Shown here: positions 6,626 through 14,843 of the stretch, piece after piece
How positions within the stretch are numbered: position 1 is the first letter of the stretch
Layout: the number at the start of each line of letters is the position of its first letter
Origin: Betaproteobacteria bacterium RIFCSPLOWO2_02_FULL_62_17
Lineage (GTDB): Bacteria > Pseudomonadota > Gammaproteobacteria > Burkholderiales > SG8-39
Reading direction: 5' to 3'
DNA: 20,766 nt
Assembly (NCBI GenBank): GCA_001770355.1
Contig: MEQV01000294.1
Coordinates: forward strand, 847-21,612
Made by a program: the position numbers and the translations under genes
Notes under the pieces: model-generated
What the model was told of the DNA's origin: nothing
Databases searched by the model: none
Seen by the model: the letters and a program-made list of their open reading frames with translations, nothing else

Positions 6626-7849
6626 TCAGAGGTCGAGCAACAGACGTGCCGGATCTTCCAGGACGTCCTTCATGGCGATAAGCGACAGCACCGCTTCGCG
6701 GCCGTCGATAATGCGGTGATCGTAGGACAGTGCCAGATAGTTCATGGGACGGATGACAATCTGGCCGTTTTCAGCCACCGGCCGATCCTTGGTCGCATGC
6801 ACGCCAAGGATCGCGGACTGCGGTGGATTGATGATGGGGGTCGACAGCATCGAGCCGAACACGCCGCCGTTGGTGATCGAAAACGTACCCCCTGTCAGTT
6901 CCTCGATGGTGAGCTTTCCGTCCTGGGCACGCTTGCCCAAATCGGCGATTTTCCTTTCGATTTCAGCCAGGCTCAGCTGGTCGGCATCGCGCAGTATCGG
7001 CACGACCAATCCGCGGGGACTTCCTACGGCAATACCGATATCAAAGTAGCCGTGGTACACGATGTCATTGCCATCGACCGATGCGTTCAGGACGGGGTAT
7101 TTTTTCAGCGCTTGAACGGCGGCCTTGACGAAAAAGGACATGAACCCGAGTTTTGCGCCGTGCTCTTTCTCGAAGCGGTCCTTGTAGCGGTTGCGAAGCT
7201 CAATGACCGGCGCCATGTTGACTTCATTGAACGTGGTGAGAATTGCCGCCGCGGATTGGGATTGCACCAGGCGCTCGGCGACCCTGGCCCGCAGTCGCGA
7301 CATCGGGACGCGCTGCTCGGGACGTCCGCCGGGAAGCTGTTCCGTGCTCACTGGCGCCAGTGGCCGGGCAAGCGCCGGTGCGCTGGCGGCGGCGGCAACG
7401 CTTGCGGGTGCTGATTGTTCTTTGGCCAGTACATCTCCTTTGGTTACGCGTCCTCCCCGCCCCGTGCCCGAGACAGTCGAGGTATCGATACCTTGCTCTG
7501 CCGCAATTTTTTTCGCGGCGGGCATCACGCCCGCAGCGGCGCCCGTGCCTGTGGAAGCGGCCTTCGCCACAAGCCTGGCTCCAGGTTCCGCCGCTGCCGC
7601 AGAGGCTTTTGCTTGGGTATCCAGAAGGGCGATTACCTCGCCAGCCTTCACCGTCCCGCCGTCGCCCCTGACGATCTTGCTGATCACGCCATCGGCGGGG
7701 GCGGGTAGCTCCAATACCACCTTGTCGGTCTCGATATCGATGAGATTCTCATCGCGCTTCACCGCTTCGCCTTCCTTTTTCCGCCAAGCAAGCAAAGTGG
7801 CTTCGGATATGGACTCCGAGAGTTGCGGAACTTTTATTTCAATCAGCAT
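6626..7849 (-). CDS. odhB: 2-oxoglutarate dehydrogenase E2, dihydrolipoyl succinyltransferase
   Basis: The 407-residue E2 core protein moves the succinyl group from the OdhA-bound intermediate to CoA. The domains appear in the normal order. A single lipoyl domain spans 1-77 with ETDKVVLE, placing the lipoylated Lys at 43. An Ala/Pro-rich linker follows, then an E3-binding domain at about 107-145 (PAAKKIAAEQGID and GRGGRVTKGDV), a second Ala/Pro linker, and the catalytic domain from about 175 with the active-site DHRIIDG (His378, Asp382). GGAGGG lies upstream of the ATG, and the odhA stop is only about 20 bases away. The length matches bacterial SucB/OdhB. The succinyl rather than acetyl specificity is inferred from the odhA neighbour. 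Confidence 0.96.
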   Translation of the reverse strand: MLIEIKVPQLSESISEATLLAWRKKEGEAVKRDENLIDIETDKVVLELPAPADGVISKIVRGDGGTVKAGEVIALLDTQAKASAAAAEPGARLVAKAASTGTGAAAGVMPAAKKIAAEQGIDTSTVSGTGRGGRVTKGDVLAKEQSAPASVAAAASAPALARPLAPVSTEQLPGGRPEQRVPMSRLRARVAERLVQSQSAAAILTTFNEVNMAPVIELRNRYKDRFEKEHGAKLGFMSFFVKAAVQALKKYPVLNASVDGNDIVYHGYFDIGIAVGSPRGLVVPILRDADQLSLAEIERKIADLGKRAQDGKLTIEELTGGTFSITNGGVFGSMLSTPIINPPQSAILGVHATKDRPVAENGQIVIRPMNYLALSYDHRIIDGREAVLSLIAMKDVLEDPARLLLDL

Positions 7850-7869
7850 GGTGGCCCTCCATGAGGAGG

Positions 7870-10761
7870 TCAGGTCGCATGGCGCGTCCGTCGCGGTGCG
7901 CGGCCGGTCCCTTGCACCGGGCGGACCAGATTGTTCGCCACCGGCGCGAACGCAGCGTCCACCAGTTGCTTCTGCTGTTCGTTGTGTAAGGAGATGTAGC
8001 CCACCGCCGGCGATGCGGATGAAGCCCGCATGGCATGGGCGAGAATCTGTTCAGGACGCATGTGACTCAGCACATAGTGCTGGATGCAGTGCCAGGCGCC
8101 TTGATTTCCCGGCTCTTCCTGGCACCAGACCACCTCGCCGGCGTGGCTGTAAAGGTCCATTTGTTCCTGGAATTCGTTATGCGGAAAGGGATAGAGCTGC
8201 GCGATGCGCACAATGGCGACATCCTTGATGCCGCGCTCCTTGCGCGCCGCCATCAGATCGAAGAATACCTTGCCGCTGCACAACACCACCCGTTTGACTT
8301 TCTTCGAAGGAATGTCCTCGTCCCAATCGCCGTTGACGGGCTTGAATTTGCTCGCGGAAAACTCCTCGAGCGGCGACACCGATTCCTTGTGCCGCAGCAG
8401 ACTCTTAGGCGTGAAAATGACCAGCGGCTTTCGATAAGGACGGATCATCTGCCGGCGCAGCAGGAAGAACATCTGCACCGGCGTTGCCGGCACGCATACC
8501 TGGATGTTGTAATCCGCGCACAGCTGCAGAAAACGCTCCAGGCGCGCCGATGAATGCTCGGGACCCTGCCCCTCGTAGCCGTGCGGCAACATCATGACCA
8601 GACCGCAGATGCGTCCCCATTTCACTTCACCGGCGGCGATGAACTGATCGATGACCACCTGGGCGCCGTTGGCGAAATCGCCGAATTGGGCCTCCCAAAC
8701 CACCAGTTCGTTGGGTTCCGAAGTCGAGTAGCCGTACTCGAAGCCAAGCACCGCTTCCTCGGAAAGCACTGAATCAATGACCACGAAATCGCCCTGGTTG
8801 GGCGAAATATGCTGCAGTGGTATGAAGGTTCCGGAATCCCATTTTTCCCGGTCCTGGTCGTGCAGGACCGCATGGCGGTGGAAGAAGGTGCCGCGGCCCG
8901 CGTCCTGCCCGGAAATGCGCACTGAGTAGCCGTCTTTGAGCAGCGATGCATAGGCAAGGCTTTCCGCCATGCCCCAGTCCAGCGGCATCTTGCCCTGCCC
9001 CATGAGCCGGCGGTCCGAGATGATTTTCTCAACGCGCGACTGCAGCTTGAAATTGGGCGGGATGGCGGTCAGTTTCTCCGCCAGCGCGTGCAATTCTGAA
9101 AGGGGAATCTTGGTGTCGTCGTTTTCGTTCCAGCTGGTGTTCTTGTAGGGCGACCAATCCACCGCGAAGGGCGGCTTGTATTTGGAGAGAATCGTCTGGT
9201 TGGTGTGATGACCGCCGTCCAGTGCCTGCCGGAAGCTGGCCGCCATGCCCTCGGCATCGTCCGGACCGATGACGCGCTGCGCAAGCAGCCTGTCAGCATA
9301 GAGTTTACGCGTGCCCGGATGCTGGTTGATGATCTTGTACATCATCGGCTGGGTCACCATGGGCTCGTCCTGCTCGTTATGCCCGAGCTTGCGGAAGCAC
9401 ACCAGGTCGACCACAACGTCCTTCTTGAACTTCATGCGGTAGTCGAGCGCAATCTCAATGGCGAAGACACACGCTTCCGGGTCGTCGGCATTGACGTGGA
9501 ATATCGGCGCCTCGACCATCTTCATGACGTCGGTGCAATACAGGGTCGAACGCGTGTCGCGCGGATCGGAGGCGGTGAATCCAATCTGATTGTTGACCAC
9601 GATATGCACGGTGCCGCCGGTGCCATAGCCGCGCGTCTGCGAAAGGTTGAGGGTCTCCATGACCACACCCTGCCCCGCGACCGCGGCATCGCCATGGATC
9701 AGCACCGGCAGTACTTGATCGCCGCCGCGATCTTTGCGGCGATGCTGGCGTGCGCGCACCGAGCCTTCCACCACCGGGTTGACGATCTCGAGATGCGAAG
9801 GATTGAACGCCAGTGTGAGATGCATCGGACCGCCCGGCGTATTGATGTCCGAAGAAAAGCCCTGGTGATACTTGACATCGCCGCTCAGCACTTCGTTGCT
9901 GTGGTGGCCTTCGAATTCGGAAAACAGGTCCTTGGGCATCTTGCCGAGCGTATTCACCAGCATATTGAGCCGGCCGCGATGCGCAATGCCGATCACCAGT
10001 TCCTGCACGCCGGCTGCGCCCGCGCGCTGCAGCAGATTGTCCACGACGGCTATCAGGGTTTCGCCGCCTTCGAGCGAGAAGCGCTTCTGTCCCGGATAGC
10101 GGGTGTGGAGGAATTTCTCCAGTCCCTCGGCGGCGGTAAGCCGTTCCAGGATGTGGCGCTTGACCTCCGGGGAATACGCCGGTTTGGAGCGGGTAGGTTC
10201 CAGCCGCTCCTGGATCCAGCGCTTTTCGATGCGGCTGGAGATATACATGTATTCCGCGCCCAGTGTGCCGCAGTAGGTGTCGCGCATGGCCTTGATGATG
10301 TCGCGCAATGGCGCCTGTTCCGGCCCGATCAGCGACCCGGTGTTGAATACCGTATCCATGTCGGCGACGGTCAGGTCATAGTAGCCGGGCTCAAGCTCCA
10401 CAATATGCGGTATATCGCGGCGTTTCAGCGGATCCAGATCCGCCAGCAAGGCCCCCCGGAAACGGTACTCGGCGACGAGCTGCACCACCGACACCTGCTT
10501 GCGGTCGAAGCCCGCCTCCGCGGGCGCCGCCCAGGCCGCGCCCCTGCGGGTGCGCTGCGCAAATGCGTCGACCACCGGGGCGTGCGCGACATCCCGTACG
10601 CCTTGCAGTCCGTCGGCGGCGGGCAACAGTTGCATCTTGTCGAAATACTCCCGCCAGCGCTCCGGAACGGACTCCGGGTTCTCCAGGTATGTTTCGTACA
10701 ACTCCTCGATAAATGGTGCGTTACCGCCGAACAGATACGAAGTATCGAGGAATTGCCTCAT
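7870..10761 (-). CDS. odhA: 2-oxoglutarate dehydrogenase E1
   Basis: This 963-residue thiamine-diphosphate enzyme decarboxylates 2-oxoglutarate and succinylates the OdhB lipoyl arm. The N-terminal E2-binding segment is present (SYLFGGNAPFIEELYETYL, residues 9-27). HRGRLNML at 261-268, IHGDAA at 355-360 and NNQIGFT at 390-396 form the substrate and thiamine-diphosphate site. GYEGQGPEHSSARLERFLQL lies in the C-terminal half. The length is near the usual 930-960. It follows gltA by 36 bases with GGAAG upstream of the ATG, and it is transcribed with odhB and lpdA. No frameshift or missing motif is visible. Confidence 0.97.
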   Translation of the reverse strand: MRQFLDTSYLFGGNAPFIEELYETYLENPESVPERWREYFDKMQLLPAADGLQGVRDVAHAPVVDAFAQRTRRGAAWAAPAEAGFDRKQVSVVQLVAEYRFRGALLADLDPLKRRDIPHIVELEPGYYDLTVADMDTVFNTGSLIGPEQAPLRDIIKAMRDTYCGTLGAEYMYISSRIEKRWIQERLEPTRSKPAYSPEVKRHILERLTAAEGLEKFLHTRYPGQKRFSLEGGETLIAVVDNLLQRAGAAGVQELVIGIAHRGRLNMLVNTLGKMPKDLFSEFEGHHSNEVLSGDVKYHQGFSSDINTPGGPMHLTLAFNPSHLEIVNPVVEGSVRARQHRRKDRGGDQVLPVLIHGDAAVAGQGVVMETLNLSQTRGYGTGGTVHIVVNNQIGFTASDPRDTRSTLYCTDVMKMVEAPIFHVNADDPEACVFAIEIALDYRMKFKKDVVVDLVCFRKLGHNEQDEPMVTQPMMYKIINQHPGTRKLYADRLLAQRVIGPDDAEGMAASFRQALDGGHHTNQTILSKYKPPFAVDWSPYKNTSWNENDDTKIPLSELHALAEKLTAIPPNFKLQSRVEKIISDRRLMGQGKMPLDWGMAESLAYASLLKDGYSVRISGQDAGRGTFFHRHAVLHDQDREKWDSGTFIPLQHISPNQGDFVVIDSVLSEEAVLGFEYGYSTSEPNELVVWEAQFGDFANGAQVVIDQFIAAGEVKWGRICGLVMMLPHGYEGQGPEHSSARLERFLQLCADYNIQVCVPATPVQMFFLLRRQMIRPYRKPLVIFTPKSLLRHKESVSPLEEFSASKFKPVNGDWDEDIPSKKVKRVVLCSGKVFFDLMAARKERGIKDVAIVRIAQLYPFPHNEFQEQMDLYSHAGEVVWCQEEPGNQGAWHCIQHYVLSHMRPEQILAHAMRASSASPAVGYISLHNEQQKQLVDAAFAPVANNLVRPVQGTGRAPRRTRHAT

Positions 10762-10797
10762 GACGTCATGGCCTTGCTTCCCGGAACGGATGGCGCC

Positions 10798-12093
10798 TTA
10801 TCTCTTGTCCATGGGCACCAGATCGCGGCGTGGGGCGCCATCGTACAGCTGACGCGGCCGGCCAATCTTGTATTCCGGATCGGCAATCATTTCCTGCCAC
10901 TGCGCGATCCACCCTACCGTTCTTGCCAGGGAGAAAATGCAAGTGAACATGGATGTCGGTATGCCAAGCGCCCGCTGCACGATGCCGGAGTAGAAATCGA
11001 CATTGGGGTAGAGCTTGCGCTGCACGAAGTAATCGTCCTCAAGGGCGATTTTCTCCAAAGCAATCGCCAGCTTGAACAGCCTGTCGTTGTGCAGGCCAAG
11101 CGCATTGAGCACTTCATGGCAGGTCTCGCGCATGAGTTTGGCGCGCGGGTCATAGTTCTTGTAGACCCGGTGGCCGAAACCCATCAGCTTCACGCCGGAA
11201 TTCTTGTCCTTTACCTTGGCGATGAATTCACCGACTTTGGACGCGTCACCGATTTGCTCGAGCATGTTCAACGCCGCTTCGTTTGCCCCGCCGTGCGCGG
11301 GTCCCCACAAGCAGGCGATGCCGGCGGCAATGCAGGCAAATGGGTTGGCCCCGGATGATCCGGACAGGCGTACGGTGGAAGTCGATGCATTTTGTTCATG
11401 GTCCGCGTGCAGGATGAAGATGCGGTCCAGCGCGCGCACCAGCACCGGGTTGCCCTTGTAATCCTCCGCGGGGACCGCGAACATCATCCGCATGAAATTT
11501 GCGGTGTAGGAAAGGTCATTGCGCGGATAGACGAACGGCTGGCCCATGTTGTACTTGTAGGCCATTGCCACCATGGTAGGCAGCTTCGCGATCAGGCGCA
11601 TCGCCGATACCTTGCGGTGCTCGGGATTGTTGATATCCAGCGAGTCATGGTAGAAGGCCGACATTGCTCCCACGGTACCGACGAGTACTGCCATGGGGTG
11701 CGCGTCGCGCCGAAAACCCTGGAAAAACCGGGTCATCTGGTCATGCACCATGGTGTGGCGCGTGATGACGTCGACGAAATTCTTGTTCTGCGGGGCGTTG
11801 GGCAGCTCACCGTTCAGCAGCAGGTAGCAGACCTCGAGAAAATCGCAGTGCTGCGCCAGTTGCTCGATGGGATAGCCGCGATACAGCAGCACGCCTTCGT
11901 CCCCATCGATATAGGTGATTTTCGAACTGCAGCTGGCCGTGGATAGGAATCCGGGGTCGTAGGTGAACATCCCGGTCTTTCCGTAGAGGGTTCGAATGTC
12001 GATGACATCCGGCCCAATGCTTCCGCCCAAAACGGGAAACTCAGTCGTCTTTCCATCTGCGTAGGTCAGTGTGGCCTTCTTGTTCGCACTCAT
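10798..12093 (-). CDS. gltA: citrate synthase, hexameric type
   Basis: The 431-residue enzyme condenses acetyl-CoA with oxaloacetate at the entry of the TCA cycle. The catalytic triad is evident: His267 in GPAHGGANE, His308 in GFGHRVYKNYDPR, and Asp366 in NVDFYSG. The oxaloacetate-binding segment HADHEQNAST is at 229-238. The N-terminal beta-strand domain and the length match the NADH-sensitive hexameric GltA of Gram-negative bacteria, so allosteric inhibition by NADH is expected but not shown. AGGAGA precedes the ATG, and sdhE ends about 24 bases upstream. It is distinct from the shorter PrpC encoded on the plus strand, which lacks the N-terminal domain. Confidence 0.97.
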   Translation of the reverse strand: MSANKKATLTYADGKTTEFPVLGGSIGPDVIDIRTLYGKTGMFTYDPGFLSTASCSSKITYIDGDEGVLLYRGYPIEQLAQHCDFLEVCYLLLNGELPNAPQNKNFVDVITRHTMVHDQMTRFFQGFRRDAHPMAVLVGTVGAMSAFYHDSLDINNPEHRKVSAMRLIAKLPTMVAMAYKYNMGQPFVYPRNDLSYTANFMRMMFAVPAEDYKGNPVLVRALDRIFILHADHEQNASTSTVRLSGSSGANPFACIAAGIACLWGPAHGGANEAALNMLEQIGDASKVGEFIAKVKDKNSGVKLMGFGHRVYKNYDPRAKLMRETCHEVLNALGLHNDRLFKLAIALEKIALEDDYFVQRKLYPNVDFYSGIVQRALGIPTSMFTCIFSLARTVGWIAQWQEMIADPEYKIGRPRQLYDGAPRRDLVPMDKR

Positions 12094-12117
12094 TGCTTTC
12101 TCCTGTCTAATCGATAT

Positions 12118-12372
12118 TCATTCGCTGGGTACGGTGCAGTCTCGCAGCATTTTCGTCACTTCCGCAAGCTTGGCGTCCGGGGATTCGCTGCGGCCCCCGA
12201 TCAAGTCCCATAATTCGCCATCGTTGTACTCGAGCAGGCGCTTGGATGGGTCGAGCGTGCGTCCCTGAGGCTCAGCGCCATGGCATCGCATGAATTCCTG
12301 CCATATCAGGTCGTTTTCCAACATGCCGCGTCGACAGTTCCATTCAAGACGCCGCAGTTCAGGCGTATTCAT
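12118..12372 (-). CDS. sdhE: succinate dehydrogenase flavinylation factor SdhE
   Basis: The 84-residue protein carries the family signature RRGMLENDL (the RGxxE motif, residues 15-19), and the whole length fits the Sdh5/SdhE (former YgfY) fold. SdhE promotes covalent FAD attachment to the SdhA flavoprotein subunit in the cytosol. It is the first gene of the minus-strand operon, with a TATAAT box about 70 bases upstream. In many betaproteobacteria it directly follows sdhCDAB, but here those genes are missing and a control region takes their place. The ribosome site (GCGGAAAA) is weak. Confidence 0.92.
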   Translation of the reverse strand: MNTPELRRLEWNCRRGMLENDLIWQEFMRCHGAEPQGRTLDPSKRLLEYNDGELWDLIGGRSESPDAKLAEVTKMLRDCTVPSE

Positions 12373-12445
12373 TTTTCCGCTGCGGGATCAGACATGTATC
12401 AGCGTGTTTCGTAACACATTTGAGCATTGCGCCGGTGACCGCTGG

Positions 12446-12482
12446 ATTATATACAGAGTCGTGATTTTTTTGTGCTGCACAA
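12446..12482 (-). promoter_or_regulatory. sdhE operon promoter -10 box with palindromic site at -35
   Basis: On the minus strand a perfect TATAAT lies at 12451-12446, giving a leader of roughly 65-70 bases for sdhE. The hexamer at -35 spacing (CACAAA) is poor, but it overlaps a 13-base palindrome TTGTGC-t-GCACAA (12470-12482). A perfect -10 with a weak -35 under a palindrome is the arrangement expected for a promoter that needs an activator or is blocked by a repressor. The regulator is unknown. Confidence 0.5.
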
Positions 12483-12643
12483 TTTCTTCCGGAGCGCTGG
12501 ATTTGCTGATTCTGCGGCAACAGTGTTTGCGCAGACCTGCAGCGCCGGCATGGGCATGCAGCGGCGCTTTGCCTGCCTAAGAGCTTGCGAATCGCCCCGT
12601 CCATGCCGGCTTTGTGATAGGTCAAATGCGGGCGCGTCAGTCG

Positions 12644-12673
12644 TTGACAGAGGAAACGTGGCATGCCTAAACT
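12644..12673 (+). promoter_or_regulatory. candidate sigma70 promoter of mdh operon
   Basis: A perfect TTGACA (12644-12649) is followed after 18 bases by TAAACT (12668-12673, four of six matches to TATAAT). Transcription would start near 12680 and give a leader of about 135 bases that contains the inverted repeat at 12725-12745. Confidence 0.45.
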
Positions 12674-12724
12674 CCCGATTGGTGTGCATTGCAGCAATTG
12701 GCACAGGGGTATAGCTGTCCCCGG

Positions 12725-12745
12725 GATTGCGGGGTTCACGCAATC
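12725..12745. repeat. perfect 7-bp inverted repeat in mdh leader
   Basis: GATTGCG (12725-12731) and CGCAATC (12739-12745) are exact complements around a seven-base spacer, GGGTTCA. It lies 72-92 bases upstream of the mdh ATG and downstream of the candidate promoter. It could be an operator or an RNA hairpin in the leader. No T run follows, so it is not a terminator. Confidence 0.5.
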
Positions 12746-12816
12746 TGCCTTGAACGTAGGTCATTCGCCTAGCAAAGCATGATTCATCTTCAGATAAATT
12801 CCAGGGAGCCAAGATA

Positions 12817-13806
12817 ATGGCCAAGCCACCCGTTCGAGTAGCAGTTACCGGCGCCGCCGGGCAGATCGGTTATTCACTGCTGTTTCGCGTTGCCAGCGGC
12901 GAAATGCTGGGCAAAGATCAGCCGGTGATCCTGCAGATGCTGGAAATCCCCGATCCCAAAGCGCAGAACGCTCTCAAGGGCGTGATGATGGAACTGGACG
13001 ACTGCGCTTTTCCATTGCTGGCGGGCATGGTGCCGGCCAGCGATCCCAAGGTGGCTTTCAAGGATGCCGACATTGCCCTGCTGGTGGGCGCGCGCCCGCG
13101 CACCAAGGACATGGAGCGCAAGGATCTGCTGGAAGCCAACGGCGCCATATTCACAGTGCAAGGCAAAGCGCTCAACGACGTTGCCAAGCGCACCGTCAAG
13201 GTATTGGTGGTCGGCAATCCCGCGAATACCAATTCCTATATTGCGATGAATTCCGCCCCGGGTCTGCCGCGCGAGAATTTCACGGCGATGCTGCGTCTCG
13301 ATCATAACCGTGCGCTCTCCCAACTCGCCGCCAAGACCGGGAAGCCCGTGGATGCCATTGAAAAGCTGATCGTCTGGGGAAATCACAGCCCGACCATGTA
13401 CCCCGACTATCGCTTCGCTTCCATCGGCGGTCAGCCCGCCCCCAAGGTGGTCAATGACGATAGCTGGTATCGCGACACCTTCATACCGACCGTTGCAAAA
13501 AGAGGCACCGCGATTATCGAGGCGCGCGGACTGTCGTCGGCGGCGAGCGCCGCCAACGCCGCCATCGATCACATCCGCGACTGGGTTCTGGGAAGCAACG
13601 GCCGCTGGGTCACCATGGGCGTTCCTTCCGATGGCAGCTACGGCATTCCCGAAGGAATCATGTACGGCGTGCCGGTGACCTGCGCCAATGGAAAATACGA
13701 GCGCGTCAAAGGTCTTGAAATCGATGCCTTCAGCCGCGGAAAGATGGACGCCACGCTCAAGGAACTTCAGGAAGAACGCGACGCGATCAAACACCTGTTG
13801 GCCTAG
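12817..13806 (+). CDS. mdh: malate dehydrogenase (cytosolic-type, NAD-dependent)
   Basis: The 329-residue enzyme oxidises malate to oxaloacetate with NAD+. The nucleotide loop TGAAGQIGYSL is at 11-21. The substrate-binding segment GARPRTKDMERKDLL (91-105) carries Arg93, Arg95 and Arg101. The catalytic Asp162 (LRLDHNRA) and His190 (WGNHSPTMYPD) are present. The pattern matches the type 2 Mdh group, related to cytosolic eukaryotic enzymes and widespread in betaproteobacteria and actinobacteria, rather than E. coli Mdh. AGGGAG lies at good spacing before the ATG. It leads the plus-strand operon and provides the oxaloacetate used by both GltA and PrpC. Confidence 0.96.
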   Translation: MAKPPVRVAVTGAAGQIGYSLLFRVASGEMLGKDQPVILQMLEIPDPKAQNALKGVMMELDDCAFPLLAGMVPASDPKVAFKDADIALLVGARPRTKDMERKDLLEANGAIFTVQGKALNDVAKRTVKVLVVGNPANTNSYIAMNSAPGLPRENFTAMLRLDHNRALSQLAAKTGKPVDAIEKLIVWGNHSPTMYPDYRFASIGGQPAPKVVNDDSWYRDTFIPTVAKRGTAIIEARGLSSAASAANAAIDHIRDWVLGSNGRWVTMGVPSDGSYGIPEGIMYGVPVTCANGKYERVKGLEIDAFSRGKMDATLKELQEERDAIKHLLA

Positions 13807-13821
13807 CGCGCCGAACCCGGC

Positions 13822-14814
13822 ATGAACGCCGTTCCTGCGCATCCCAGGGACGCGCTATTCGCCGGCGAGAAGCCGTTTCCGTCCATCGCCGTCTGCGAGC
13901 ATATTGCCGGCAGTGAAAAGCTGATCCTCAAGTCGCTCGCGCTGCAGGAGGAAATCGGCCCGCTTTTCGACGTGACCTGCGATTGCGAGGATGGCGCCAG
14001 GCCCGGGCAGGAAGTGGAGCACGCGAAAATGGTGGCCCGCGTGCTGCTGGGTTCGGCAAACCGCCATCGAATGGCCGGGGCGCGAATCCACGATGCAACG
14101 CACCCCTCCTGGCGCCGGGACGTCGAAATTCTGCTTGGCGAAGCCGGCGAACATATTGCCTACCTCACCCTGCCAAAAGTCGATAGCGCGCGCCAGGCGT
14201 TGACGATGATCGATCATGTCAGGGAATCCGCATTACGCCTGGGCCTGGCGCGGGAGATCCCGATTCATGTATTGCTCGAAACGCACGGCGGCATTCGCGA
14301 AGCGCACCAGATTGCGGCATTGCCCTGGATGCAAACGCTGGATTTCGGCTTGATGGATCTGGTCTCTGCGCACCATGGCGCCATTCCCGCCAGCGCGATG
14401 CGATCGCCGGGCCAGTTTGAACATAAATTACTGGTGCGAGCCAAGTCGGAGCTTGCAGCGGCAGCCCTGGCGCAGGGCATTGTCCCGGCGGAGGGCGTGA
14501 CTTTGGACATCCGTAATCCGCAGACCGCCCATCAGGATGCATTGCGAGCACGCCGAGAATTCGGATTCCTGCGCAAATGGTCGATTCATCCCTCGCAGAT
14601 AATGCCCATCATCGATGCGATGAAACCGGAACATTCCGAAGTTCAGGTCGCAGCGGGCATACTGGTGGCCGCGCAGAAGGTGGACTGGGGTCCCATTCAA
14701 TTCGAGGGCGAGATGCACGATCGCGCGACCTACCGTTATTACTGGGAGTTGCTGCAGAAGGCTAAAGTGACGGGCATGAGCCTTCCGGCAGAGGCGCAGC
14801 AGGCATTCTTCTAA
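13822..14814 (+). CDS. HpcH/HpaI aldolase/citrate lyase family protein (CitE-like)
   Basis: The 330-residue TIM-barrel protein belongs to the CitE/malyl-CoA lyase superfamily. Visible family elements are DCEDGA (54-59), the metal-ligand Glu153 in LLETHGG, Asp179 in DFGLMDL, and KWSIHPSQ (252-259). The N-terminal region, where classical CitE has an Arg-containing substrate motif, reads CEHIAGSEKLILKS instead. The substrate site is therefore probably different and the reaction cannot be named. Known relatives cleave citryl-CoA, malyl-CoA or citramalyl-CoA. The other citrate lyase subunits are absent. The gene starts 15 bases after mdh with no clear ribosome site, which suggests coupling to mdh. 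An mdh plus CitE-like pair recurs in betaproteobacterial TCA clusters. Malyl- or citramalyl-CoA chemistry linked to malate or pyruvate is a reasonable guess. Confidence 0.85.
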   Translation: MNAVPAHPRDALFAGEKPFPSIAVCEHIAGSEKLILKSLALQEEIGPLFDVTCDCEDGARPGQEVEHAKMVARVLLGSANRHRMAGARIHDATHPSWRRDVEILLGEAGEHIAYLTLPKVDSARQALTMIDHVRESALRLGLAREIPIHVLLETHGGIREAHQIAALPWMQTLDFGLMDLVSAHHGAIPASAMRSPGQFEHKLLVRAKSELAAAALAQGIVPAEGVTLDIRNPQTAHQDALRARREFGFLRKWSIHPSQIMPIIDAMKPEHSEVQVAAGILVAAQKVDWGPIQFEGEMHDRATYRYYWELLQKAKVTGMSLPAEAQQAFF

Positions 14815-14843
14815 TTGGCAATATCATTTCAACAACCAATACC

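Larger units (their letters stand above)
12373..12816. promoter_or_regulatory. divergent control region between sdhE and mdh (444 bases)
   Basis: No convincing gene is seen here on either strand: the short open frames have odd composition, no good ribosome sites and no recognisable family. It holds promoter-like boxes for both divergent operons and several short inverted repeats, listed separately. In addition, GTGTT-tcgt-AACAC (12404-12417) is a small perfect hairpin in the expected sdhE leader. No remnants of sdhCDAB or of a regulator gene could be read in it. Confidence 0.6.

Noticed and set aside
9205..11358. 717-codon open frame on the plus strand
   Set aside because: It runs antisense across odhA and gltA, both of which have full catalytic motifs. 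The His/Arg-rich translation is typical of a shadow frame in GC-rich coding DNA.
12725..12745. possible tRNA T-arm (GGTTCA loop)
   Set aside because: The seven-base stem and loop sequence do not fit the five-base T-stem with TTCRA loop, and no acceptor or anticodon arms are found around it.
12359..12824. short open frames in the sdhE-mdh gap, considered as small genes or remnants of sdh or a GntR-type regulator
   Set aside because: No ribosome sites of note, Cys/Arg-rich random-looking composition and no similarity that I can see to SdhA-D or a helix-turn-helix protein.
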